Positions 41,640 to 54,800 of a DNA stretch of 64,000 nucleotides are shown here, in pieces. The notes under the pieces were generated by a model. That model searched no databases. It saw only the letters and a program-made list of their open reading frames with translations, and was not told the origin of the DNA. A program made the position numbers and the translations under genes. Origin of the DNA: Hippopus hippopus. Taxonomy: Eukaryota; Mollusca; Bivalvia; Cardiida; Cardiidae. Position 1 is the stretch's first letter, and the number at the start of each line of letters is the position of its first letter. The stretch covers positions 24,015,587 through 24,079,586 of the forward strand of contig OX328107.1 in the NCBI GenBank assembly GCA_946811185.2. The letters are read 5' to 3'.

Positions 41640-41812
41640 CCCAACAGACATTTTCACTCCAAAAATAAGACCCAATAATTTGCAATTTCATGGTTGCTTT
41701 TGATTAAGCAACATGGACAATAGAGATCAAAAATCAGATAAACATCTAGTAGGGTGTAATCTCTATCTACACAGGCTGCAAAGGCAACTTTTGTCATGAA
41801 AGGGGCTTTTTA
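41640..41812. repeat. M2 variant fragment
   Basis: AGAGATCAAAAATCAGATAA and the opposite arm GTAATCTCTATCTAC. Confidence 0.55.
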
Positions 41813-42195
41813 GCCCTTTACCACACAGTCCCGAGTTTTAACCCTGAGGAAGAAGGCTTATGAAAACATAGTAGGAAAAGGAGAATACGCTGGTAACCAG
41901 CATTTTTTACTTTTCTAACAATGTTTTTGTCCTTTCAAAGACACATCCTAACTTTTGAGCCATGTCTTATTTTGTAGTCTGCAAATGCTTTCAATTTGGA
42001 CCAGTCTAAAATTTTGTAATTTGAGAAAGGATTAACGGATAAATGAGGCTTGAAAGGTGGAATTTGTATGCAAAGAGTAAAAACACTGTAAGAATAAGAG
42101 AAAATGCTGGTAACAAACATATACTCTTTTTCCTGCAATTTTTTCAAAAGCCTTTGCCTAACGGTCTTTAAAACATGACATTGTTTGGTAAACGG
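41810..42195. mobile_element. M1 copy and M1 derivative
   Basis: 41810-42035 minus; 42032-42195 is an eroded plus copy sharing its TTAA. Confidence 0.72.
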
Positions 42196-42742
42196 GTAAG
42201 TCATAGCTTTCCTAACATTTTCTAACAGTTTCAATGAGAATACAAATAACTGAACAAATTACAGAGAAAAATGAGAGATGAACTGCTCAAGAAATGAGAT
42301 ACTCAAGAAAACATTGTGGCACAAGCTAGCAATGCTAAACTTAACCTGTATTCAAATTAATTATATTTTTGTCCTCATGGTTTTTAAAAAAGTCATTTGC
42401 TTCATTAATCCATGTACACATACCACCTAAAGAAAACCTTTTTTTTTTTCACAGAGAAAAAAACATGATAACACTGTCGCAAAAGGAAAATGGTTTATAA
42501 TAAGATTTTTTCCCCTTATGCTATGATGTTTTCCCCTATATTTTTTCAATAAACATAAATCATTTTGGATATTCCTATTTTACAAGGATATTTTCAAAGC
42601 AGCAACTATAAAATTATCTCATCAGGAGTGTGGGAAAAGGAGAAAAATGTTAAGTCATCTAGTGAAAAAAGCACTGGAACAATAACTCTGAGGAAAAAAA
42701 GATTTTTTTTTTCAAATTTCAAATTCACATACCTGTGTGAAA

Positions 42743-42882
42743 TCATTTTAAATCCTCTGCTTCCCTTGTAAGATATTCAAATGGCTGAATTACTGAATAC
42801 TTCTGTGTAGTCCACTCAACCATAAATCCAACCATAAATCGATTACTTCCAGTGTTTCTCCAATAATACTGTACTTTTAGAT
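42743..42882 (-). CDS. Unrecognised gene, terminal exon
   Basis: Codes DLKVQYYWRNTG, GFMVEWTTQKY and PFEYLTREAEDLK, then TGA. The acceptor is TAG at 42883-42885; a second possible AG four bases upstream breaks the frame. Two related copies lie at 44198-44361 and 46121-46221. Confidence 0.6.
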
Positions 42883-45800
42883 CTACCTGTTTTCTGCTGT
42901 AAAAATTATCAAACTACTTATAATGAACTTTAAGGTTTAGATATCCTAGGAAAGGGGTGGTTGAGTACTCTTTACAAGAGAACAACATTTTAAAGCTCCA
43001 TGTAAAACCAACAGAAATGTTCATCCAGAAATACCGTTAGAATAATAGCAACGTCATGGTTGCTTACAGTCTCTACAGAGTTTGAGCAAAGGGGACAGCG
43101 TTGATCAAAGATCAGGCAGCATGTTTTGTGCAGCCTGATCTTCATCTACACTGGCAGCAAAAGCAACTATAGACGTAAAAGGCACTTTAAAGGTTAAGGC
43201 TTGCCTGTATTGAAAGCATATGCAGACGACAAATTTCACCTGGACTTAGTAAAGGAAGAAAACATTCTTTGAAATAAAGAAAATGCTTGTTACCAGCATT
43301 TTCTCCCTTTTCTACATAATCATTGTTTAAAATTTGTTACTGAGGGTCATTAAAACTTTGTAAAGGACTAACTTAATGCATTATGTATCAAAGCAGCATA
43401 AAACTAGATTTTGACCCAAAAAATTTTGCAGAGAGACAAAGTTGATATTTTGTAGGGTAAACTTCAAAGGAAGTGACTGTTAACTCTTAGCTGCAGAAAA
43501 AAAAATTACTGCAAAAATAAATTGCCTCCACTGGATTTGAACCCACAACCTTCAAAACCTTAACTCCACATTTCTTTCAACTAAGCTACATGGCCAACTG
43601 CTAAATTTCTGTGTTGAAAGTATTTCTATCCCTTGCTAGCAAACAAGAGTGACCCTGTATCAATCTGGATAGAAAATTTAAAAGAAAAAGCACCAATAAC
43701 TGGTAGTTTATTTTGTTTTCTATGCATTAACAAGTCTTTATTTTAGTTTCAAAGCCACCTTTGCACTGGCATGAAAAGTACCAGTCTTTTTCAGGATTTT
43801 TCTGAGGCACTTGATGCATAAACTTAAAATCTGGTTGGAGTAACCTTTTGAAAAGATTGTGCAAAAAAGAGAAATGTTTTCTATCCTTTCAAACATTGAA
43901 ATAACCATTAGGGCAACATTCAATTTGTAGTCTTTTTATTTGGACAAGTCTAAAATTTGTCATGTCGTAAAGTTAACCCTTTACCATACAATGCCAACTT
44001 TTAACAACCTCTAGAAAGAAGACTTCTGAAAACATTGTAGGAAAAGGAGAAAATGCTGGTAACCAGCATTTTCTCCTTTTCCCACCATGTTTTCTACTCT
44101 ATCAAGAACAACTTCCACAATTTTAGCTGCATTTAATTTGATGTCTGGATATGCTTTGGGTATGGACAGGTCTGAAATTTGTTTGTGTGGTATAGGGTTA
44201 AAGCATTGTAATTAAGCACAGTAATGAGGGTATTGTAGATCTTCTCCATAAATCAATTAGTGCTAGTGTATGATCCACCAGCCAAACATGGACCATTGGA
44301 CCGTAAATCAAATTAGATCCAGTGTCACAGTCCACACATATCTCATAAAATACTTTAAGGTCTACGGCCCCTAACTCTCATATTAAAAGAACATAAGCTG
44401 CTAAGATTGGCCGAATAGCCTTTACAAAAACGTCGATGTTACATGATATTTACCGATGATTTAGTCAGTCTACGGCCCCTACCTCTCATATTAAAAGACA
44501 GAAGCTGCCGTCCAAGCTTTTCATGCTGGTTACCAGCATTTTCTCCTTTTCCCACAGTGTTTTCAAAAGGTTTCTTTTCCAGGTTGTTAAAAGTCTGGAT
44601 TGTGTGGTAAAGGGTTAAGGATGGTTGGTGAATATGGGTCGTGTTTGCCAACCATTCTAAAATCTGTATGTTCTTAGTCTTTTTCTAGATTTAGAGAGGA
44701 ACACAATTTCTGATTGGCTAAACTATCTGCTTCATATTTAGAGAGGAACACAATTTCTGATTGGCTAAACTATTTGGTTCATATTTAGAGAGGAACACAA
44801 TTTCTGATTGGCTAAACTATTTGGTTTAACCTATCAGAAATCTCGTTACTTTGAAATTTAGAAAAACCCTTGAGAACTAGACTAGTAAATGTTATTAAAA
44901 ATGGTAGATAAATGCAGACCCTTGTCACTCACTGTTCCTTCATGGTTGTAGTCCCAGATGGGCACAGCAGTACTCACTGGATAATTTAACCCTTTACCAC
45001 ACAATTATAATTGCCTAAAGAGAAAAGCTTTTGAAAATATTGTGAGAAAAGGATCGATATATTGGTGGAAACCAGCATTTTCCCCTTTTCCTACAATATT
45101 TCTTAGCTTATCAAAGCTTATTTCAACTTCTGGTATTTGAGTTACTTTAACCCTTTACCAGACAATCCCTGGTTTTTACGACCCTGAGACAGAAGTCTTT
45201 TGAAAACTATGTTTTCTACCCTGCCGGAAACAAATTTCAATTTTTGAGATAGGTATATTTTGTCGTCTGCAACTGCTTTCAATTTCGACCAGTCTAAAAT
45301 TTTGTTGTTTGGTAAAGAGTTAAATATGTTGTCTACAAATACTTTGGATTTGGACAAGTCCAAAATTTTGTCATTTGGTAAAGATTTAAACTGGGACATG
45401 TTGGGTTTACAATATGGAGCACAGAGAATTGAGCTTAACTCTTTACCATACAATCCCTACTTTAAACAAACCTGAGAAAGAAGCCTTTAGAAAATGTCAC
45501 ATTTATCCGGTCGTCTGCAAACGCTTTTTATTTGGGCAAGTCTAAAATTTGTCCTTTTGTAAAGTTAAAGCATTATAATTAAGCACTGTAATGAAGATAT
45601 AGAGGATATTTGTTTTTTACGGTGAAAGATGGAAATTTATTTCATCGAGTGAACATCATTGGTAATATTTTCTACTTGTGGCTGCGCCACTCGTGAAAAT
45701 ATTACCGATGATGTTCACTCGATGAAATAAATTTCCATCTTTCACCGAAAAAAACAATTATTTTATTTATTTCATGCTTTTAACCCCTTTTCTAGTAGGA

Positions 45801-48800
45801 CATTCATCAAAATCCAGTACGGTTCTTTTCGGTTATTCCCTGTGGCATACCCCATCCGCATAGCAACGCATCACAGTATTACGTCAAGCGTGAGAAATGT
45901 AGAGTAAATGACATCATATTTCCATCTGGTTGAGAGGCATGCACATTTTACCTAGGTAACTAGTGCGCGGGAACTACTGTTTCCGCCTTCAATTGAAGAG
46001 TTAGAGTATAAAAATCTGTATTTTCACTGGTCGTAACCATGAAATATCGAAAAATAGTTCACTGTTATTTCTCAATAACCTAAGGAAAGCATGAAATAAA
46101 TTGTAGATCTTCTCCATAAATCAATTAGTGCTTGTGTATGATCCATCAGCCAAACATGAACCATAAATCAAATTAGATTCAGTGTCACAGTCCACACCTA
46201 TCTCATTAAATACTTTTAGATCTACTTGAGGTACAAATTACCAAACTAACTTCTGGGGTATCACAACCCATACGCAAAACAAATGCAGATGCAAAATCAT
46301 CAGTAACAGTTAACAATACATATCACAATGAAAATAAATTTCTGCCAAAAATAAATAGGCTTTCTGACAATGGTGTCCAAGCTTTTAAATTTTACTTGGA
46401 AAACCTCCAGCATCCCCCTTTTTCCCCAAGATAAGTCCCAGTTGATTTGCAGTATTCAAAACAACCAGGACTGTAAGCTAATTCGTCACTGAGTTCTTCG
46501 AAATTCATCAGGGCAGTCGAGGTCCTGGGCTTGTGTTCACTAACCGTTCTTTATTTCATTCCAAGTCTAATTCTAGATTCAAAAAGTTACAAAACTTCTG
46601 ATTGGCTAAACCATCTGAGTTTAAATGGCCTTGAGAGAAAGGCTTTTGAAACTATTGCGAGAAAAGAATATATTGCTGGAAACCAGCATTTTCTCCTGTT
46701 CCTACAACATTTTTCAGCCTAGTGATCAAAGCTTATTTCAGCTACATGTATTTGCGTTACATTTAATTTGTTGTCTACAAATACTTTGAATTTGGACAAG
46801 TCTAAAATTTTGTCAATTGGTAAAGAATTAAACTGGGACACTTGGGTTTACAATATGGAGCAAAGAGAATTGAGCTTCACTCTTTACGTACAATCCATAC
46901 AATTCCTACTTTTTAACAAACCTGAGAAAGAAGCCATTAGAAAAAGTGGGAAAAAGAGAAAATGCTGGTAACCCTTCCAAAAACAGATTTCAGTTTTTCA
47001 GTCAGATTTATCCTGTTGTCTGCAAATACTTTCAATTTGGACTAGTCTGAAATTTTGACGTTTGATAAAGTTTTAAAGGTAATGATTTCACAGTTTAACC
47101 TTTTACCACGAAATCCCAAGTTTTAACGACCTTCGGGAGATAGGCTTTTGAAAACATTGTGGGAAAAGGAGAAAATGCTGGTAACCAGCATTTTCTCCTT
47201 ATCCCAAAATGTTTTCTGTTCTTTCAAGGACAAATTTCGTCATTTAAGCCACCTTTGTCTTCTGCAAACGCTTTCAATTTAGGCTAGTGTAACATTTGTC
47301 GTTTGGTAAATGGTTAACTCTCTACCTGAGGACAAACTTTTAGACAAGTCCACATAGGAAGCAATTAGCAGACAACATAATCTGACACAAATGATGACAT
47401 GTGTCTTTGAAAGGGTAGAAAAACATTATGAGACAAGGAGACAATGCTGGTTACCAGCATTTTCTCCTTTTCCTAATGTTGTTAAAAGCCTTTTTCTTTC
47501 AGGTCTGCTATTTGTGAAAAGGTTACTTTATTTATATTAAACTATTGAAAAATTTGTCCTACCTTATGACCTCTGTACAAAGAAGTGTATACTGTCCCAA
47601 ATATATCTGTCTTACATAAAAGCTTCACGTGTCAGTGTCGGTAGACCAAAAATGGATTCTCTGCTGCTATCAAGTTTCAGGCTCTATTCAGTCGAAAAGA
47701 CATACCCGCATGTAGAATTGATTTTTCTTTTTCAGATTGCATGTACATTGCTATCTGTGGTGTATAGCTAATGAAATCAGCAAAGTCAAGATAACATTGT
47801 TGCACATGCTAGTATTGCTAAATTTGAGCAGTATCCAATTAAATTTTTTTCATTATGGTGTAACCCTTTACAACAGAACCCTGAATTTTGACAAAGCTGA
47901 GAAAGACGGCTTTTGAAAACAACGTGAGAAAAGGAGAAAATGCTGGTAACCAGCATTTTCTTCTTTTTCCACAATGTACCCTTACAAAACTAGAGGCGCT
48001 TGAGCGCCTGTATCGCTCCACAGGCCTGATATTTCTATAATGGCGAAAGGAAGTTTTTAACAATTATCATTCAATCCTGCATTTTAGCTCACTGAAGAAA
48101 CAATTTGGTAGACAACCACCATAGGAACTTACCTGCAAAACAACAATGAAATCCAATGAATAGTTTTAGAGAAGAAATTTTTCAAAGATTTTACTTTATA
48201 CCATAAAAGGAAAATGAGTCTCCCATAAAAGCCATGTTTTTTGACAGATCTTTTTTTTTTTTAAGGAATTCTGTAAACCTGTATCTAAGGAACATTCCTG
48301 CAAAATAATAATGCTATCCAAATAGCGGTTTGGGAGGAGAAGATTTTTAAAGGTTTTTTACTTTGGTTGCCATGGCAACCAGAATTCTTCATGGAACACA
48401 ATTATTTGAAGGAATTTGAAAGAGGACCACCAAAGGAACATTCCTGTGAAATTTGGTAAAAATCCAGTCAATAGTTTCTGAGGAGAAGTTTTTTAAAGAA
48501 AAAGTTTACGGACGCACGCACGGACGAACGAACGGACGGACGGACGGACGCACGACGGACACAACGCCATGACAATAGCTCGCTGGCCTTCGGCCAGTGG
48601 AGCTAAAAATCAATTTTTGAGCCATATTAATCATACCCTGTCTTCTTCAAATACATTAAGTTTGGACAAGCCGAGCCTTGGTAGCTGTGCAGGACTTGAG
48701 AACAGGGGGTCGCTGGTTCAATCCCCGGCTTGGCAAATTTCTTTCCAATGATTGATGATTCATAGCCAGAGCCACTGATATAAGCAATCCTCAGTGAAAA

Positions 48801-51800
48801 GGGGGCTTAATGCATCTGCAAAAGGTATTGGCCCAGGTCAGTCAGGCTAACCTGAGCCAAAACTTTATGCTTTCGGTAAACTTTCTGCATGTCAAAGGAC
48901 CTGTCTATTTCATGATTCAGTCGGTTTTTAGACAAAGTGGATTTTATGGATCTCTAATTATGTGATGACTTGCTAAGTACAATAATTATGGAGATGCATT
49001 AAGCCTCCTTTTTCCACAGTATGGCTCAAACAAATGAAATCAGCAATGTCTGATTAACCTTTTAACACACAATCCCGAGTTTTAACGATCCTGTAGGAGA
49101 AAGCTTTGAAAAACATTGTGGGAAAAGGAGAAAATGCTGGTAACCAGCATTTTCTCCTTTTCCCACAATGTTTTCTACCCTTGCAGAGACCAATTCCTAC
49201 ATTCAAGCCAAGTTTAGTTTGTTTTCTGCAAATGCTTTGAATTTGAGGGAGTCTAAATTTTTGTCGTTTGGTAAAAAGTTAATCTGACTTTCTACTTGAG
49301 TTTTTTACTTAACCTCTTATCATACAATCTGGAATTTAAATGACCCTGATGGAGAACACTTTTGACAATGTTGTGGGAAAATGAGAAAATGCTGGTTCTC
49401 CTTTTCCAATAAATCTCCTAATTTGAGCCACACTTACATGTAATTTGTCGTCTGCAAATGCTTTCAATGTAGACATATTTAGAATTTCTTTGTGTGGTAA
49501 AGGGTTTTTCTCCACCAGATTACCTTACCTTTAATGCTCCTGATAATGAGAGCTTTTAAAAAGCACAATAAGGAAAAAAAGAAAATACTGGAAACCTGCA
49601 TTTTCATCTTTTTCCACAATATTTTCTACCCTTGAAGTCCAAATTCCACCATTTGAGCTGCATTTGAAATGAGTATTACATGGAACATCTACTTTAGTTT
49701 CCGATATTATTTTCATTTCATTTGCACTGAATATTTCTGGACAGAAATCTGTTCCCTTTGATAGCTTGTAAGGCTTTCTACTCCGATGAACAGAATTTTA
49801 TGCCTGAATTTAACTGTTATGCATACATATAATAACACTGTGCAGGCATAATCAACCAATACCTTTTAGCCTATAATTAGAATAAATACCTATCTTTCAG
49901 CGCCAAATCACATTATAAACTCAAGAACTTTCCATGGCTAAAAATAATTCACTGAAACTGAGACAGATTTCTTATCTTATAAGCTTGACTAAGCAAGCAG
50001 ACAGTATAGATCAGTCAGTAATGTGCCAGTGTTGAAACCAGGGAGAGGTTGCTGGTACCAATCCCCAGCTTGGCCCATTTTTTTTCCAGGTTTGAACACA
50101 GTCATCGCAACAGGATTCATTTCTCTCTCACTGCTGACAGTAACTGTTGTTTTAACACTGATCATGTGGGAAAGAAGCCAGTGGCTTAGGAAGAATATTG
50201 TGTCAAGTACTGGCCACAGCGATATAACTGGGATAGTGTTCAAAGTGTAAACACTATCCAAGCATACAAATCATGCAACTGGGTAAGCTGAATAAATTTT
50301 GCACCAGATTTGTCCCTTGTGGGCCGAGCCCCGGTAGCTCAGTCAGTAGCGTACGGGACTTGAGAACAGGGGTTCGCCAGTTCAATCCCCGGCTCGGCCA
50401 ATTTCTTTTCGATGATTAATGATAGTCATAGCCACAGGATTCATTCCTCTTTCACCGCTGACCACTGTTATGTGGGAAAGCAGCAAGTGGCTTGAAAAGA
50501 ACATTGTACTCAGTACTGCTAAAAAGAAACTCCAGGAAACCATGAAGTACTGGCAACCGCGATATAACTGAAATAATTTTGAAAACCTCATTAAACACCA
50601 TACAATCAATCAATTACAAGTACATGTACATGTAATCAATTGTCCCTTGTGAAGATCTGTCATTTTCATACATTAGCAAAATTATCTTGTTTTAGCACCA
50701 GCTTCTAGAAATATTGCCACTACATGTACTATGACAAACATGCTGAATATGAGTGAAATACATAAGACAAAGGGTTTTCACAACCCTGAGGAAGAGGCCC
50801 TTAGAAAACATAGTGGGAAAAGGAGAAAATGTCGGTAACCAGCACTTCCTTTTCCCACAATGATTTCTACCCTGTCAAAGAACTTAAGTTCCTTTGTACC
50901 ACTTTCAAATATGTTATCTGCAGATGATTTCCATGTGGAATAGTCAAAATTTGTCATTTTGAAAAGGCTTAAACCAGGAGTACTGACCAGAAGTGGTTCA
51001 GAAAACAATGTGGAGAAGAAGTCATAATTTTCCCATTATAAATGCTAGCTAACTGCTACATACAAGATATATTAATGTACATGTACATACACTACAGATC
51101 AAAATGCCTCTGGTGTGGGGGTGGGGAGGCCTATGCATACAAACAAAGATATGAATATTAACCCTACACAAGACAAAAATGTTTGAGACTTGTCCAAACT
51201 GAAAGCAATAATTGCAGAAGATATTCTAGATACTGTATTGCTCAAATAATGGAATTCGCCTTTGTTATGGTAGAAAGCATCATAGGAAAACACGGAAATG
51301 CTGGTCACCAGCAATCTCTCCTTTAGCAACAAATTTTCAAAAGCGCTCTTCCATGGATGCTTTAGCACATGAAGCTGTTTGGTAAAGGGATAAGTATAGT
51401 GAAGAGATTTAATTTAGTATGACAACCAGTATTTCACCCTTTACCACAAAATATTGTGATATGTGTCCCTGAGGAAGATACCTCCTACAGGAGTGATTTC
51501 TTAAAACAGCATCTTCTTCCACCGTTTTGTCACCTTTACTAGACTCTGGTCTAATAATATAAGTCTGTGCCTTAAATATTTATTGAACACTGTACCAAAC
51601 GACAAAATTTTAACCTTGTCCAAATCAAAGCATTTGCAGATGACAAATTGAATGTGGCTCAAGTGGTAGATTTTGTATTTAAAAGAGTAGAAAACATTGT
51701 GAGAAAAGAAGAAAAAGGTTACAAGCATTTTCTTCTTTTCTAACAATGCTTTAGAAACTCTTCTTCCTCGAGACTGTTAAAACTTTGGAGTGTGTGGTAA

Positions 51801-54800
51801 AGGATTAAAGACTTGTCATGCCCTTGGTACAATATGATATTCTTCTGTGTGGATATTTTTTATCAAGATCAGACTACAGAGAATATGCCATCTGATTGAT
51901 ATCAATTAGTGAGGCATTGCGTGAAAGGCAGCCTTCAAAAGGCATCATTCAGGCTTTGTTTTCTGGATGCAAAATGTCCAATTCAATCTAAAACAGGTGA
52001 CTTTGATGAAAATTTAAGTATGCCTTGTTGTTGGCTCTTCCAAATTAACCTTTAACTCTTTACCAGACGACGAAATTTCAGACTAGTCCAAACTGAAAGC
52101 ATTTGCAGACGACAATTGAAGGTAGCCCAAATGACAAAATTTGTCCTGGATATGATAGAAAACATTGTGGGAAAAAGAGAAAATGCTGGTTACGAACGTT
52201 TCCTTGTTTTCCCACAGTGTTTTCAAAAGCTTGCTTTCTTAGGGTGTTAAAAGTTTGCATTGTGTGGTAAAGGGTTAAAGTGCCTTTCACTACAATAGTT
52301 TATGCCTTTGCAGCCAGTGTAGATCAAGATCAGACTCACTGCACAAAATATACAGTCTAATCTTTGATCTACACTATCCCTTATCCTGAAACAATACAGA
52401 CACTCCTTTTTTGTTATGGATTAACCCTTTCCCAAACGGCATGTTGTTGACTCTTCAAATCCAACCCTTAACTCTATACCACACAATTTCGAGTTTTAAC
52501 GACAGTAAAGAAAAAGCCTTTTGAAAACATTGTGGGAAAAGGAGAAAATGCTGGTAACCAGCATTTTCTCCTTTTCCCACAATGTTTTTTACCCTTCCCA
52601 AAACAAATTTCATTTTTAAGCAATGTTTATTTTGTCGTCTGCAAATGCTTTGAAATTGGACCAGTCTTCAATTTTATCTTGCAGTAACGAGTTAAATTAA
52701 CCCTTTCACTACTTTAGGTGCCTTTGTGGTCAGTGTAGATCAAGATCACACTACACAAAACATGCAGTTTGATCTTTGATCTACACAGTCCGTTTTGCTA
52801 AAACACTACAGACAAAAGCCAGTCACCAAAGTGCAGTTACCTGGGTCATACATTAGAAAGAAAATTTCCATTGAGTTGATTAGACTGCTTGCTACAAACA
52901 GTTACTCCTTTTAGACTGCTTGCTACAAACAGTTACTCCTTTTAGACTGCTTGCTACAAACAGTTACTCCTTTTTACATGTTTTTCAGTTGTAAACTGCA
53001 AGGGTGAAAAAATACCTATCTGTAGAATAAGGTGTTTAACCCTTTACAAGATGATAAATTTTGGATTTGTCCAAATCCAAGAAATTAATTTTGCAGACAA
53101 AAAATTAAAGTGGCTAAATTAGCGAAATTGTTTTTGAATAGGTAGAAGCCACTATTGGAACAGGAAAAATTGCTTGTTACAAGCATTTTCTCCTGTGAGT
53201 ACAATAATTCCCAAAGGTCATTAAAAGTGGGAATGGTGAGGTAAAAGGTTAACCCTTTTACCGATATATTCCATGCACATGTATTAATGACCCTCAAAAG
53301 TAGACCTGTAAAAACATTTTGGGAAAAAGAGAAACTGCTGGTTACTAGCATTTTCTTCTTTTACCTTATTGTCTATAATATCCAAAGCAAAATTCCATTA
53401 TTTGAACACAATTTCATTTGTCATCTGCTGATGCTTTGAAATTGGGCATGTCTAAAATTCTGTCATCAAGTACGTAATGAGTGAACAGAGATCATTTTTG
53501 ACAGGTTCGGGATAAAAAGTTGTAAATTTTGACCAGTGATTTTGTTCGTGACATTTCCTGACAAGCTGAAGAGCGTTCAAAGTACTTGTGGTGTTAACAC
53601 TTAAAGTGCCTTTCACAACCATAGTTGCTTTTTGTGACCAATAGAGAAAAGATCAGACTGCAGAAAAACTCACAGTATGCTCTTTAACTACACTGCCCTC
53701 TATGATCAGACATTCTGGCCTGGAAATGACATTTATTGCATGATTTTTCCAGACTGAGAGTTTCAATTTTGTTTGTTAGCTATGCTAAGGATATAGAGCA
53801 CTTAAGTCCCTTATCTGGCAAACAACATAAAACACCCTTGTCCAATGCCTGAGTGACAACTATCAGTATCAACTCTTTACCAAACGATGTCATGTTTTTA
53901 TGACATCTATAAATACTTGTTTTTAGCCCGTTTTTAACCCATTTCATCTTTATTTTATCGAACTTTAGTCAGTCTTGTATCTTCATGCCAAATGTTGCCC
54001 CTTACAATTGCTAGGTTGCATAGATTGTGACCAACAGAAAGTGCATTTCATTTCCTGGAGGCCATCAAAGAAATCACTGTTGTGATGTTTCCAGTTTTAA
54101 ACAAAGATTTCTGATATATGCATTTATATACCATATATAATGGTAATTTATCTATGTTTACACAGCTGACTAAATTTAAACCCATTCTACTGTCTATCCG
54201 ACTTTAACAGTGTTTTTTCCCTCTGGCTGTAAAGATGTATCGTTAAATGATAAGTCTTTACCAAACAACAAAATTTTGGACTAGACCAAATTGAAAGCCT
54301 TGCAGGTGACAAAATAAATGTTACTGAAAAATGTAAATTTATTTTGTGAATGGTAGAAAACACTTTGGGAAAAGGAGAAAATGCTGGTTTCCAGCATTTT
54401 CTCCTTTTCCCAAAATGTTTTCAAAAGGTTCCTTTCTCAGGGTCGTTAAAAGTCAGGATTGTGTGGTAAACGGTTAAGAAAACGGCATTTGAAAACATTG
54501 TGGGAAAAGGAAAAATTGCTAATAAACCAGCATTTCTCCATTGCCTACCATGTTTTCAACCCATCTAAAAGATGGGTTGTCTGCAAATGTTTTCAATTTT
54601 GAAAAATCCTGATTTTCCCACAATGTTTTTTAACCTTCGTAGACAATCCATTTATTTGAGCCAAGTTTTAGTTGTGATCTTCACAAGTACAAATAACTGT
54701 CCCCAAACGTGATTTTAGTCTTTGATGGGTTTCCTCAGGTGCAGTTCACAGTAAATGTCCAAATATGAAATGAAGCAACATCTATCATTGAGTCTGTGGT

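Noticed and set aside
50322..50400. tRNA gene
   Set aside because: Box A and B are present, but the sequence continues into a 240-bp body shared with several other copies and has target duplications, so it is a SINE.
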